A stretch of DNA of 64,000 nt, from the NCBI RefSeq assembly GCF_900109545.1, contig NZ_FOAP01000019.1, positions 62,001-126,000 of the forward strand. Direction: 5' to 3'. The DNA comes from Stigmatella aurantiaca (GTDB taxonomy: Bacteria > Myxococcota > Myxococcia > Myxococcales > Myxococcaceae). Shown in pieces: positions 27,201 through 35,306 of the stretch (positions are counted from its first letter, which is position 1; each line of letters opens with the position of its first letter). Below the pieces are notes generated by a model. It searched no databases, was not told the origin of the DNA, and saw only the letters and a program-made list of their open reading frames with translations. Both the position numbers and the translations under genes were made by a program.

Positions 27201-28131
27201 GGCGGGGGCTGATGCCCACCACGAGCACACCCGTGGGCGCGTCATGGCCCGGCCTCACCAGGGGCAGCGCCATCGCGGAGGTGGCGGGCTCGGGCCAGGG
27301 GCCACCGGGGAAGGGCGGGAGCGCCGCGGGCAGGGCCTTCAGGAAGACGGGCGTGCCCGTCCGCACCACGCCGGCCCAGGGGTACACCTCGGCGGGGGCG
27401 TCCAGGTCCAGCGTGGGAGGGGCGGCCGCGCTGCCCGGCTCGAGCCCCACCGTGCCGGTGAGGCGCAGGGTGGAGTGCTCCGGGTCCGCCAGGTAGATCA
27501 ACGCGAAGGGCACGTCGTGGCGGTTGGCGTCCAGCACGCGCGCGGCTTGCTGGCAGGCCTCCTCCGCGTTGTGGGGCATCTGCTGGCCCCCGCTCAGCGC
27601 GTGCAGCGTCTTGAAGCGCCGCGCGCTCAGCACCCGCTCGGTGCTCTCCGAGCACGCGTTGAACAGGCCGTTGATGCCACCGGACTCGTCCTTGATGGGC
27701 GAGTACGCGTAGGTGAAGTAGGCCTCCTCCAGGTAGCCGTTGCGGTCCATGCAGACCAGGCCATCCTCGATGAAGGTGGACTCGCCCCGCTTCGTGACGG
27801 CCGAGAAGGAGGGCTCCAGCACCTCCCACGCCTCGGCCCAGCACTCCTGGGCGGACTGGCCCATGGCCCGGGGGTGTTTGGCGGCGCCGAGCATGGGCCG
27901 GTAGCTGTCGTTGTAGAACTGGACGAGCTCCGGGCCCCAGAAGGCGATCATCGCGTGGCGGCTCGCCAGGACGATGGAGATGACCGTGCGCAGGCTCTGG
28001 GGCCAGGTCTCCACCGGGCCCACGGGCGTCTGGGACCAGTCGAGGGTGCGCATGAGCGCGCCCATCTCCCCGCCGCCCTCCAACACGGTGTTGGGGGCGG
28101 AAGGCGAGGAGGCGGGGGGAAGAATGGGCAT
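24265..28131 (-). CDS. hybrid sensor histidine kinase with two kinase cores and two receivers
   Basis: 1288 residues, no membrane helix. Order: PAS-like (about 45-165), GAF-like (185-340), HisKA with H364 in NVSHEFRTPL, HATPase (470-578; DTGAGIP), receiver 1 (637-755; D685, K737), PAS (775-885), second HisKA with H922 in AHELRNPL, HATPase (1025-1140; GLGIGLTLV), receiver 2 (1165-1280; D1214, K1266). All phosphorelay residues are present, so it can form an internal four-step relay. It is a cytoplasmic sensor. It sits 11 nt after the glutamine amidotransferase gene and 5 nt before two glycosyltransferases, which suggests co-expression with surface-sugar synthesis; the output protein is not in the window. 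Confidence 0.9.
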   Translation of the reverse strand: MPILPPASSPSAPNTVLEGGGEMGALMRTLDWSQTPVGPVETWPQSLRTVISIVLASRHAMIAFWGPELVQFYNDSYRPMLGAAKHPRAMGQSAQECWAEAWEVLEPSFSAVTKRGESTFIEDGLVCMDRNGYLEEAYFTYAYSPIKDESGGINGLFNACSESTERVLSARRFKTLHALSGGQQMPHNAEEACQQAARVLDANRHDVPFALIYLADPEHSTLRLTGTVGLEPGSAAAPPTLDLDAPAEVYPWAGVVRTGTPVFLKALPAALPPFPGGPWPEPATSAMALPLVRPGHDAPTGVLVVGISPRRALDAQYQGFLELLARHVSNAVANARAHEEEKRRLEALAGLNRAKTDFFANVSHEFRTPLTLMLGPLEDSLADTAQPLPPRQRERQETIHRSSLRLLKLVNTLLDFARVEAGRARAIFRPVDLSALTAELASAFRSLIESAGMRLVVDCPPLPEPVYVDAEAWEKVVLNLLSNAFKFTFDGEIRVSLRLQGKHVQVQVADTGAGIPSQALPHLFERFHRVQGAKGRSYEGSGIGLALVKELIQQHGGTVEVQSAVDQGTTFTIALPLGSAHLPSEYLQAAAPPPDVRQRARFFLEEASQWLQGEGAPEPLPTPEPGAPEETPRSSARILLVEDNADMRAYIQKLLGARWTVEAVADGMDALRAAREQTPDLILSDVMMPGLGGFGLLKELRADPRTAAVPVILLSARAGEEASIEGLQAGADDYLVKPFSARELVSRVAARLEISQAHRALRMAQVRLHTQLMQAPVAVSIVSGPELRFELANTRYLALLGRQDVLGKPFQEVFPELPGDAPVFQMVWNVFRTGQPFTADEYPVHLDPDGTGGKDEYFQFTCQPIRDATGTIEGVMTVAVDVTFQVEARAQLQRLAAQEREARGRAEDADQRKDEFLAMLAHELRNPLAALSTALEMMGRSPGDEVRAARLRDTCNRQVHNLVRLVDDLLDVSRITRGKVELRPAEVDFTTIVQNALGTSRTLIDARGHELSVTFAPGNFHLQADATRLEQVVSNLLNNAAKYTEPGGSIQVRLEREETPTQAWAVLRVRDTGRGIAPEMLSRVFDLFVQVDPSIDRSGGGLGIGLTLVDRLVAMHGGTVSVHSEGLGKGSEFRVRLPLPPRQDAAPRAPPPGARRSPENPSKRRVVVVEDNEDVRDIMKELLEDQGHEVEVATHGLAAVETLLAVLPDVAFVDVGLPGIDGFEVARRVRATPEGASLFLVALTGYGGPEAKAKAQQAGFNLHLVKPINFQDLPRIMESTHKKTPEQS

Positions 28132-28142
28132 GGGGCGCGCCT

Positions 28143-28838
28143 TCAGCGGACGGTCTTGGCGAAGTGGTGGGCCAGCCGGTGCATCAGCTCATCGAGCTCC
28201 GGCTGGGCCGCCTGGAGCTTGGGGAGCTGGGCGCGGACGGCTGCCACGTCCGTGCCGTGGCGCTGCAGCTCCTCGGGCCACTGGTTCAGCCAGCCGTCGA
28301 GCACGGAGGCCTCCAGCTCCAGGTGGAACTGGAAGCCATAGGAGGTGCCCAGCCGGAAGGCCTGCTGGGTGTAGCGGTCCGTGGAGGCCAAGAGCGTGGC
28401 CCCGGGCACGGCCTTGAAGGTGTCCTGGTGCCAGTGGGCCACCACCGTGCGGGGGCGGACCCCGGCGATGACCGGATCCTTCAGCCCCTCCTGCGTCCAC
28501 CGGACGGGGGCGGCGCCCACCTCGAAGCCGTTCTTGCCGAGGAACACCTCCGCCCCGGCGGCCGAGGCCAGCATCTGCGCGCCCAGGCAGATGCCCAGGC
28601 AGGGGCGCTCGTTGGCCAGCCGCTCGGCCAGCAGGGCCACTTCCTCGTGGAGGAAGGGGTGCTGGTCCCCCTCGTAGGCGCCCATGTGGCCGCCCATCAC
28701 CACCACCAGCTCCGCGTCCACGTCCTCGCGGCGCACCGCGCGGAAGCGCCGGACGAGGGAGAAGCCGGCCTGCTGGAGCGCGGGGCCGAGCCGCCCCACG
28801 CCCGTGTTCTCGTCGTGCTCGAAGACCACTGCGCGCAT
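28143..28838 (-). CDS. class I glutamine amidotransferase-like protein
   Basis: 231 residues from the ATG at 28838, with GGAAGGA about 8 nt upstream. The GATase1 fold shows the nucleophile elbow CLGICLGAQ (Cys near residue 84) and the catalytic-site His in FGFQFHLELEA-like context (GFQFHLE). The family includes stand-alone GMP-synthase-like amidotransferases and gamma-glutamyl hydrolases; no synthetase partner is adjacent. Its place among glutathione-peroxidase and thioredoxin genes makes a thiol/glutamyl-peptide role possible, but this is only context. Confidence 0.8.
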   Translation of the reverse strand: MRAVVFEHDENTGVGRLGPALQQAGFSLVRRFRAVRREDVDAELVVVMGGHMGAYEGDQHPFLHEEVALLAERLANERPCLGICLGAQMLASAAGAEVFLGKNGFEVGAAPVRWTQEGLKDPVIAGVRPRTVVAHWHQDTFKAVPGATLLASTDRYTQQAFRLGTSYGFQFHLELEASVLDGWLNQWPEELQRHGTDVAAVRAQLPKLQAAQPELDELMHRLAHHFAKTVR

Positions 28839-28857
28839 CACGCGTTCCTTCCTGGCG

Positions 28858-29415
28858 CTAGCCTGCGCGCCACACCCGCCACAGCAACCCGGGCTGGGTG
28901 GTGTAGCCGATGGCCGCCTGGGCAATGTCCCCTTCCGGGGAGATGACGAAGAGGGTGGGGTACTGGTGCACCCGGAACGCGGCCCGCACGGCCTCGTCTC
29001 CGAGCAGCACCGGGTAGTCCGCCCCCTGCTCCTGGACAAAACGCTGGACGGCGGCCTCATTGGGGTAGTCGAGCGCCACGCTGAGCACGTGCGCCCGGTC
29101 TCCGAGCGAGCGCCGCACCGCAGAGAGCGTGGAGGACTCCTGCTTGCACACCCCGCACCAGGGGGCCCAGAAGGCCAGCACCACGGGCTTGCCCCGCAGG
29201 TCCGACAGGCGCACCGGCGCCCCGGAGAGGCTGCGCAGCTGGAAGTCCGGCGCGGGGGTGCCAGCAGGGGGAAGGTGGCGCGTCTGCCAGGCCATGACCG
29301 CCAGGACCACCCCGGCCATCACCGCCAGGTCCACGCCCCAGCGCACCCACCGCCGCTGGCGGGCCCGTTGCCAGGCGGCACGAAGTCCCTTCCCCCCTTG
29401 CTTGGCATCACTCAT
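28858..29415 (-). CDS. TlpA/ResA-like membrane-anchored thiol-disulfide protein
   Basis: 185 residues. An N-terminal membrane helix (VDLAVMAGVVLAVMAW) anchors a periplasmic thioredoxin-like AhpC/TSA-Redoxin domain with the active-site WCGVCK and a cis-Pro in HQYPTLF. Such proteins reduce periplasmic disulfides, often for cytochrome c assembly or peroxidase recycling. It lies 13 nt after the glutathione peroxidase gene, so both probably work in the envelope. Confidence 0.88.
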   Translation of the reverse strand: MSDAKQGGKGLRAAWQRARQRRWVRWGVDLAVMAGVVLAVMAWQTRHLPPAGTPAPDFQLRSLSGAPVRLSDLRGKPVVLAFWAPWCGVCKQESSTLSAVRRSLGDRAHVLSVALDYPNEAAVQRFVQEQGADYPVLLGDEAVRAAFRVHQYPTLFVISPEGDIAQAAIGYTTQPGLLWRVWRAG

Positions 29416-29428
29416 GGTGCGGCGGAGG

Positions 29429-29971
29429 CTACTCCTTCAGGGCGCTGTCGAGCGCCTTCTTCAGCTCGGGGCTGTCCGGCTCCACGGCGCTGGGGAAGGC
29501 GGCCTTCACCTGGCCATCCTTGCCCACCACGTACTTGTGGAAGTTCCACTTGGGCTCGCCGTGCTTCTGAGCGAGGAAGGCATACACGGGCGACTGGCCC
29601 TCGCCCTTCGTCTTCACCTTGTCGAACAGGGGGAAGGTGACCTTGAAGCGCAGCTCGCAGAAGCGGGCGATCTCCTTCGCGGTGCCCGGCTCCTGTCCGC
29701 CGAAGTCGTTCGAGGGAAAGCCCAGCACCGTCACGCCCTTGCCCTTGTAGTCCTGGGAGAGCTTCTCCAGCCCCTTGTACTGGGGCGTGTAGCCGCACTC
29801 GGAGGCGGTGTTCACCACGAGGAGCACTTGGCCCTTGTAGGCGGACAGGTTCTCGGACTTGCCGTCGAGGCGGGGGGCACTCAGATCGAAGAAGGACATG
29901 GTGGGACCGGCGAGCGCGGCGGCGCCCAGGGACAGCGCCGCGAGGGTGGACAGGAGGGTAGGGGTTTTCAT
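29429..29971 (-). CDS. exported glutathione peroxidase (Cys type)
   Basis: 180 residues from the ATG at 29971. A 20-residue signal peptide (TLLSTLAALSLGAAALAG) precedes the thiol peroxidase fold. The peroxidatic Cys is in NTASECGYT, followed by the NDFGGQEP block and KWNFHKYVV, giving the Cys/Gln/Trp/Asn tetrad of the family; Cys replaces selenocysteine. It likely reduces lipid or organic peroxides outside the inner membrane, probably with thioredoxin-like reductants such as the TlpA protein encoded next. Only 2 nt separate it from the isocitrate dehydrogenase stop, so translation is likely coupled. Confidence 0.88.
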   Translation of the reverse strand: MKTPTLLSTLAALSLGAAALAGPTMSFFDLSAPRLDGKSENLSAYKGQVLLVVNTASECGYTPQYKGLEKLSQDYKGKGVTVLGFPSNDFGGQEPGTAKEIARFCELRFKVTFPLFDKVKTKGEGQSPVYAFLAQKHGEPKWNFHKYVVGKDGQVKAAFPSAVEPDSPELKKALDSALKE

Positions 29972-29973
29972 GG

Positions 29974-30978
29974 TCAGAGGGCTGCGATGATGGCGTCGGT
30001 GAATTCGCGCGTGGTGGAGCTGCCGCCCAGGTCGCCGGTGCGGATCTTCCCCTCGCCGTAAACCTTCTGGAGCGCGGCCTGCACGCGCTTGCACTCCTCG
30101 GTGAGCCCCATCCAGTCCAGCATCATCGACGCGGACATGAGCAGCGCGGTGGGGTTGGCGATGCCCTTGCCGGCGATGTCGGGCGCGGTGCCGTGGACGG
30201 CCTCGAACACCGCGGTGCGCTCGCCGATGTTGGCGCCCGGCACCACGCCCAGGCCGCCCACCAGGCCCGCGCACAGGTCGCTGATGATGTCGCCGTAGAG
30301 GTTCTCCAGCACCATCACGTCGAAGCGCGAGGGGTCCTTCACGAGCTGCATGCAGAGGTTGTCGATGATGACCTCCTCGTACTGAATCTCCGGGAACTCG
30401 CGGCCCACCTTGCGGCAGCAGTCCAGGAAGAGGCCGTCCGACAGCTTCATGATGTTGGCCTTGTGCACGGCCGTCACCTTCTTGCGGCCGAGCTTGCGCG
30501 CGTGCTCGAAGGCGAAGCGGGCGATGCGGGTGGAGGCCTTCTCGGTGATGATCTTCAGCGACTCCACCACGCCCGGCACGACGATGTGCTCGATGCCGAC
30601 GTAGAGCCCCTCGGTGTTCTCGCGCACCACGATGAGGTCCACGTCCTCATAGCGCGTCTTCACGCTGGGCACGCTCTTGACGGGGCGCAGCGACGCGTAC
30701 AAGTCCAAGCGCTTGCGCAGGCCCACGTTGGCCGACGGCATGCCCCCGCCCACCACGGTGCCCGTGGGGCCCTTGAGCGCCACGCCGCTGCGCAGCACCG
30801 CCTCCACCGTCTCGTGCGGCAGGTTGGTTCCGTACTTGGCGATGACCTCGGTGCCCGCGTCCTTGTGGTCGAACTCCAGCGGAAGCTTGAGCGCCTCGAG
30901 AACCCGGATTGTCGCCCCCATCACCTCGGGGCCAATGCCGTCGCCATTGATGACCGTCACCGTACGCGTATTCGCCAT
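29974..30978 (-). CDS. isocitrate dehydrogenase, NAD-type (isocitrate/isopropylmalate family)
   Basis: 334 residues from the ATG at 30978. The beta-decarboxylating dehydrogenase fold is clear: GDGIGPEV at the N-terminus, LKGPTGTVVGGGMPS with the substrate Ser/Thr region, the RENTEGLYVGIEH block typical of isocitrate (not isopropylmalate) enzymes, DNLCMQLV, and HGTAPDIAGKGIANPTA for cofactor. The short form without the bacterial NADP clasp fits NAD-dependent ICDH of the citrate cycle; homoisocitrate dehydrogenase is a less likely alternative. It is the first gene of the seven-gene minus-strand run. Confidence 0.85.
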   Translation of the reverse strand: MANTRTVTVINGDGIGPEVMGATIRVLEALKLPLEFDHKDAGTEVIAKYGTNLPHETVEAVLRSGVALKGPTGTVVGGGMPSANVGLRKRLDLYASLRPVKSVPSVKTRYEDVDLIVVRENTEGLYVGIEHIVVPGVVESLKIITEKASTRIARFAFEHARKLGRKKVTAVHKANIMKLSDGLFLDCCRKVGREFPEIQYEEVIIDNLCMQLVKDPSRFDVMVLENLYGDIISDLCAGLVGGLGVVPGANIGERTAVFEAVHGTAPDIAGKGIANPTALLMSASMMLDWMGLTEECKRVQAALQKVYGEGKIRTGDLGGSSTTREFTDAIIAAL

Positions 30979-31049
30979 GATGGCGGATACAAGACACAAA
31001 AGGTCAGGCCCCGGAAGGACGAAAACCCCCGGTGAGTCCACCCGCGAAT

Positions 31050-31068
31050 GGGGCCCATGAGCGGCCCC
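31050..31068 (-). terminator. possible short hairpin after the DUF2270 gene
   Basis: GGGGCC (31050-31055) and GGCCCC (31063-31068) form a 6-bp stem about 30 nt downstream of the minus-strand DUF2270 stop. There is no T-run, so termination is uncertain. Confidence 0.3.
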
Positions 31069-31096
31069 CTGGAGTGTCCAAAACCCGTCGAGAGAC

Positions 31097-31873
31097 TCAC
31101 AGCTCCGGGGGCAGGGGCGGCGAGGCGGGCGGGGGCCTGGGGGCCCGGCGCCGGGCCCGGTTCAGGGCGTAGGGCCGGTAGAAGGACTCCCACAGCGCGG
31201 CGCGCCGGCCCCGGGGACGCGAGCGCAGCTCGCCCAGCGGCGCGCGGACGAAGAACGAGGAGACGAACATGTAGATGGCCAGCAGGCTCATGCCGGCGAT
31301 CAGGCTCATGATGAGCTCCCCTGGGACGGGGCCCACGTGGGCCCGCTCCACGAACTCCTGGAAGGTGCCGGGGGCCTGCGGGTGGCTGTAGACCTTCACG
31401 AACCAGCTCAGCAGCAGGACGATGAGGATGGGGCCATAGGCGCGGTTGAGCCGCGTGGAAATGGCGGAGATCAGCGAAAGCTGGAGCTGGGGCCGGGCCA
31501 GCTCCTGGGCCAGCTCGCGCAGGGAGTCCGGGTCCACCGGCTCATGGCGGAGCATGGGGGCCCAGTAGCCGTCCTCCAGCAGGCGGACCCGGCGGTTCCA
31601 CAAGTCGTAGTACCGGTAGCGCCGCGCCTCGATGAGCAGGAAGGAAATCACCATCCAGATGCCCACCAGGAACGTGACGTGGGGGCTGGAGGTGTTGGCG
31701 AAGCCGAAGGAGATGACGGCCGCGGTGGTGGTGAGCGCCCAGTTGGTCGTCGTGTCGAGGCGTGTCCGCCAGTTGTCAGAACGGCCCAGCTCGCCCCGGT
31801 AGAGGTGCACCATCGCCGTGTCGGAGATGGGCAGCGGCTTCAGCGCCTCGTTGTCTCGTGCCGTGGGTCGCAT
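31097..31873 (-). CDS. DUF2270-type membrane protein
   Basis: 258 residues. The N-terminus carries the family signature MVHLYRGELGRSDNWRTRLD followed by TTTNWALTTTAAVISFGF, and after the second helix EARRYRYYDLWNRRVRLLE. Four membrane helices are visible (about 45-60, 70-85, 145-165, 190-215). The C-terminus is a basic Pro/Arg tail. The family has no known function. The gene is separated by 118 bp from the isocitrate dehydrogenase gene downstream and is divergent from the sensor gene. Confidence 0.8.
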   Translation of the reverse strand: MRPTARDNEALKPLPISDTAMVHLYRGELGRSDNWRTRLDTTTNWALTTTAAVISFGFANTSSPHVTFLVGIWMVISFLLIEARRYRYYDLWNRRVRLLEDGYWAPMLRHEPVDPDSLRELAQELARPQLQLSLISAISTRLNRAYGPILIVLLLSWFVKVYSHPQAPGTFQEFVERAHVGPVPGELIMSLIAGMSLLAIYMFVSSFFVRAPLGELRSRPRGRRAALWESFYRPYALNRARRRAPRPPPASPPLPPEL

Positions 31874-31997
31874 TCCGGTGCCCCCTTAGGGTGGGGATGG
31901 CCGGGCCGCCGCAGAACCCGGGGCGAAAAATGGCATGCTCGCCTGCCTGCCCCCGCTGGGCAGGGGGGGCGGCCATGCACACCTTGAGGCGCTGACG

Positions 31998-34037
31998 GTG
32001 AACACCAAGACTGCCATCGAGCTGCTGGCCCAGGTCCTCGATAAGGAACGCGAGCGCGTCGCGCGCCTGTGGGCCAAGCGCCTGCGCGAGGAGCTGTACG
32101 AGGTGGAGGTGCCGGGCAAGGACCTCCGGGCCCCCTTGCGCCAGCTCCTGGACGAGCTGGTGCGCCTGCTCCAGGACCGCGGGGAGGACGCGCTGCGGCT
32201 GTGGCCCGAGGTGGTCCGCTCCCACGGGGCCTTCCGGTATGACCAGCGCTTCGAGCCCGATGACCTGGCGCGCGAGTTCAAGGCGCTCGCCTCGGTGCTC
32301 ATGCGCGTGTACGTGCGGTGCGAGGGGGAGCTGCCCTACGAAGTCGCCGACCTCATCAACGAGCTGACCAGCGAGGCGGGCGCCTCCGCGCAGGCCTCCT
32401 ACGCGCGGGTGCTGAGGACCGAGTCGGTGCGCTTCCGCGAGGCGGCGGTGATGGAGTCGGTGCTCTACCACGTGGAGGTGGGCATCCTCCTGGCGGAGGT
32501 GGATGGGGGCGTCTCCTTCGCCACGCAGCCCGTCAGCCGCCTGCTGGGCGTGCCCATCCGCTCGGTGGTGGGGGGCCGGGCCCTCACCTCGCTGGCCCCG
32601 GTGCTCGCCCAGGTGAATGCGCACCACCCCGGGGGAGAGCCGTTCCGGGTGGCGGACATGCCCTTCATGCGCGCGCTCAAGGAGCAGAAGCCGGTGCGCG
32701 GGGTGATGATGGACGTGGAGCGCCCGGGCGGCGGGGTGGCCAGCCTGGAGATGAGCGCGACCCCCATCTGGGAAGAGGGCGGGGAGCTGGCCGGCGTCAT
32801 CCAGACGTTCTCGGACCGCACGGAGGCCACCCGCAAGAGCCGGGAGCTGAGCACCGCCCAGGACGAGCTGCGCCGGTTGCAGGGCCAGCTCCTCCAGCGG
32901 ACCCGGGCCCAGTCCCTGGGCCAGCTCGCCAGCGGCGCCGCGCACGCGCTCAACAACTTCCTCAACGTGGTGCGCCTGCGCGTCACGCTGCTGCGCCGCG
33001 AGTTCAAGCCCGAGCACCTGGACGCGCTGGACCGGACGGTGGGGCAGATTGGCGGCCTGGTGAGCCGGCTCCAGGAATTCAACGTGCAGCGCACCGAGGA
33101 GCACCTCACCGACGTGGAGCTGGACACGGCGGTGCGCGAGGCCCTGGAGCTGATGCGCGGCGAGCTGGAGCGGGGCGAGCACCCGCTCGAGGTGACGCTC
33201 CAGCTGGGCGCCCCCGGCACCGTGCGGGCGGATGCCGGCTTTCTGCGGGAGCTGGTGGTGACGCTGCTGCTGTCGGCCCGGGACCGGATGGCGCAGGCGG
33301 GGCGGTTGACGCTGACCACCCAGAAGGAAGGGACCGGCGAGCTGAGCCTGCGCATCCAGGACGAGGGGCCTCCCTTCCCCGTGGAGTCCCTGGCCCAGCT
33401 GTTCGATCCGCTCACCCGGGAGGCCGGGGCGCCCCAGTCCGCGCTGCAACTGGCGGTGGTGAAGGACCAGGTGCGCCGGTGGGGCGGCGAGCTGACGGTG
33501 GAGAACGTTGACGGGGGCAAAGGGGGCACGTTCGTGGTGCGGCTGCCGCGGGCGCGCGAGGCGCACGAGGAGGCGCTGCCCGCGGGCCGGCGCATGGAGG
33601 GGCCGCGCCGCTTCCAGCAGACGCGCCGGGTGCTGGTGGTGGACGACGACCTGGACAACGCGCGGATGATGGCGGAGGTGCTCGGCGAGGAGGGCTACGA
33701 CGTGCAGCTCGCCCAGAGCGCGGAGGTGGCGCTCCAGCTCTGGGAGCGGCGCCGGTATGACGCGGCGCTGCTGGACGCGGTGATGCCGGACGTGTCGGGC
33801 TGGGAGCTGGCGCGCGAGCTGCGCCAGCGCACGCCGCACGCGCTGCTGGCCATCGTCACGGGCATGGACGTGCGGGGACAGAACCGCTCCACCCTGGCTC
33901 TGGTGGACGCCGTGTTCCGCAAGCCCATCGACATGGGCGCGCTCGACGAGTTCCTCTCGCAGTCCGATGCGCCCGAGCCCTCGCCGCCGGAGGACGGGCC
34001 GGGGGAATCCGTTGGGCCCGGCGCTCCGAACCCGTAG
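31998..34037 (+). CDS. RsbRD-N/PAS sensor with histidine-kinase-like core and receiver; ATPase domain degenerate
   Basis: 679 residues from GTG 31998 (GAGG 9-12 nt upstream). Residues 5-140 resemble the RsbRD N-terminal sensory domain (ELLAQVLDKERERVARLW). A PAS-like segment follows (about 145-275), then a dimerisation helix with H316 in GAAHALNNFL. The catalytic domain has lost its ATP-binding marks: the N-box reads VVTLLLSARDRM with both Asn replaced, the G1 box is DEGPPFP, and no glycine-rich G2 box is seen. The receiver domain is intact (VVDDD, D593 in LLDAVMPD, RKPI). It may be a pseudokinase that receives phosphate from another kinase. The next gene starts 9 nt downstream. Confidence 0.8.
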   Translation: MNTKTAIELLAQVLDKERERVARLWAKRLREELYEVEVPGKDLRAPLRQLLDELVRLLQDRGEDALRLWPEVVRSHGAFRYDQRFEPDDLAREFKALASVLMRVYVRCEGELPYEVADLINELTSEAGASAQASYARVLRTESVRFREAAVMESVLYHVEVGILLAEVDGGVSFATQPVSRLLGVPIRSVVGGRALTSLAPVLAQVNAHHPGGEPFRVADMPFMRALKEQKPVRGVMMDVERPGGGVASLEMSATPIWEEGGELAGVIQTFSDRTEATRKSRELSTAQDELRRLQGQLLQRTRAQSLGQLASGAAHALNNFLNVVRLRVTLLRREFKPEHLDALDRTVGQIGGLVSRLQEFNVQRTEEHLTDVELDTAVREALELMRGELERGEHPLEVTLQLGAPGTVRADAGFLRELVVTLLLSARDRMAQAGRLTLTTQKEGTGELSLRIQDEGPPFPVESLAQLFDPLTREAGAPQSALQLAVVKDQVRRWGGELTVENVDGGKGGTFVVRLPRAREAHEEALPAGRRMEGPRRFQQTRRVLVVDDDLDNARMMAEVLGEEGYDVQLAQSAEVALQLWERRRYDAALLDAVMPDVSGWELARELRQRTPHALLAIVTGMDVRGQNRSTLALVDAVFRKPIDMGALDEFLSQSDAPEPSPPEDGPGESVGPGAPNP

Positions 34038-34046
34038 ACTCCTGGG

Positions 34047-35306
34047 GTGAGTCCGGACCTGGAGCGCCTCCGCCGCAAGGTGGAGGCCGGTGAGCGCCTG
34101 AGTGCCGCGGAGCTGGACGCCCTGCGCGGGGCCGCCCAGGGCAGCGCGGGCCCCACGCTGTGGCTGACGGTGGCCCATGCCCTCATCAATGCCGAGGCGA
34201 ACCGCGAGGCGCTGCCCCTGCTGGAGCGGCTGCGGAAGGATTTCCCGAAGGACTTGCAGGTGCGCCTGGGCCGGGCCCGGGCCCTGCTGGGCCTGGAGCG
34301 GTACGGCGACGCGGAGGAGGCGCTGGGCGAGGCGCTGGCGCTGAGCCCCGGAGACCCGGAGGCGCTCAAGGTCCTGGCGGTGCTGGCGATGCGCCGGGGC
34401 GAAAACGCCCGGGCCCAGGCCCACGTGGCGCAGGTGCTGGAGCGGGACCCGTTCGACACGGAGGCCCGCTTATTAAAGGAGGAGCTGGAGACAGGAGCGC
34501 TCTCCGCGCCGCCGCCGGGCGAGGAGCAGGTGCTGCGCCCGGAGTTCAACGCCGCGCTGGCGGCGGCGCTGCGGAGGGCAGGGGTGGCGTTCCGGCTCCA
34601 GGGGCGGGACGTGCTCGTGAAGCAGGCGGGAGGCGAGGTGGCCCGGGTCGACGTGGCCTCGCTGTTCGCGGCCTACGGCGGGAACCGGCAGGAGCTGGCC
34701 GCCTACGTGGACGGGCTGGCCGCGCGGCTGGGCGGGCTGGGCACCGGAGGACCGGAGGCGCCGGAGGCCTGGCTGGCCCGGCTGCGGCCCGTGCTGCGGC
34801 CGGTGGGCTTCGAGGCGCAGGCGGCGGGGGCGCTCTTCCGGCTGGGGCCCGCGGGCCTGGAGGTGTTCTACGTCCTGGAGGACGCGGAGTTCGTGCGCTA
34901 CCTGCCCGCCGCCCGGCTGGGCGCGGTGGGGCTGACGGCGGAGGCGGTGGACCGGGCGGCCTGGCGCAACCTGGAGGCACACCCGGCGGAGGTACGCCCG
35001 GCGGTGCTGGACCGGGGCGAGGTGCGCCTGGCGGAGACGTTCAGCGGGCTGTGGCTCCTGGCCGAGGGGGACGGCTACGACGGCGCCCGGCTGCTCACGG
35101 CGGAGCAGCGGAGGCGGTTGCGGCTCCACGCGGGGGACGGGCCGCTGCGGGTGAGCCTGGGCCGGCGGGAGTATGCGCTGGTATGCCGCGAGTCGGACGC
35201 GGCCGAGTGCGAGGCCCTGGCGCGGCTGGGCCACTCCCCGGATGGCATTGCCGGCCTCTTCCGCCTCACGGAGGAGGGCCTGCTGCCTGTCCCTAGCCCG
35301 CGGTAG
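34047..35306 (+). CDS. TPR-repeat protein with a YtpQ/DUF1444-like C-terminal half
   Basis: 419 residues from a GTG start at 34047, 9 nt after the sensor gene. Residues about 30-150 form three to four tetratricopeptide units (LWLTVAHALINAEANREALP, RARALLGLERYGDAEEALGEAL). The second half (about 170-419) is alpha/beta with segments FNAALAAALRRAGVAF, RPVLRPVGFEAQ and GDGYDGARLLT, reminiscent of the DUF1444/YtpQ family; this resemblance is from memory and tentative. Cytoplasmic, no signal. Its 3' end overlaps the convergent DUF4230 gene by 14 nt. Confidence 0.75.
   Translation: MSPDLERLRRKVEAGERLSAAELDALRGAAQGSAGPTLWLTVAHALINAEANREALPLLERLRKDFPKDLQVRLGRARALLGLERYGDAEEALGEALALSPGDPEALKVLAVLAMRRGENARAQAHVAQVLERDPFDTEARLLKEELETGALSAPPPGEEQVLRPEFNAALAAALRRAGVAFRLQGRDVLVKQAGGEVARVDVASLFAAYGGNRQELAAYVDGLAARLGGLGTGGPEAPEAWLARLRPVLRPVGFEAQAAGALFRLGPAGLEVFYVLEDAEFVRYLPAARLGAVGLTAEAVDRAAWRNLEAHPAEVRPAVLDRGEVRLAETFSGLWLLAEGDGYDGARLLTAEQRRRLRLHAGDGPLRVSLGRREYALVCRESDAAECEALARLGHSPDGIAGLFRLTEEGLLPVPSPR

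Noticed and set aside
26389-28341. Plus-strand open frame of 650 codons over the hybrid kinase
   Set aside because: Shadow composition, no recognisable domain, opposite to an intact multidomain kinase.
31776-34424. Long open frame of 882 codons on the minus strand
   Set aside because: It is antisense to the sensor and TPR genes, has a Leu/Gln/His/Arg-rich composition typical of high-GC shadow frames, and no domain.
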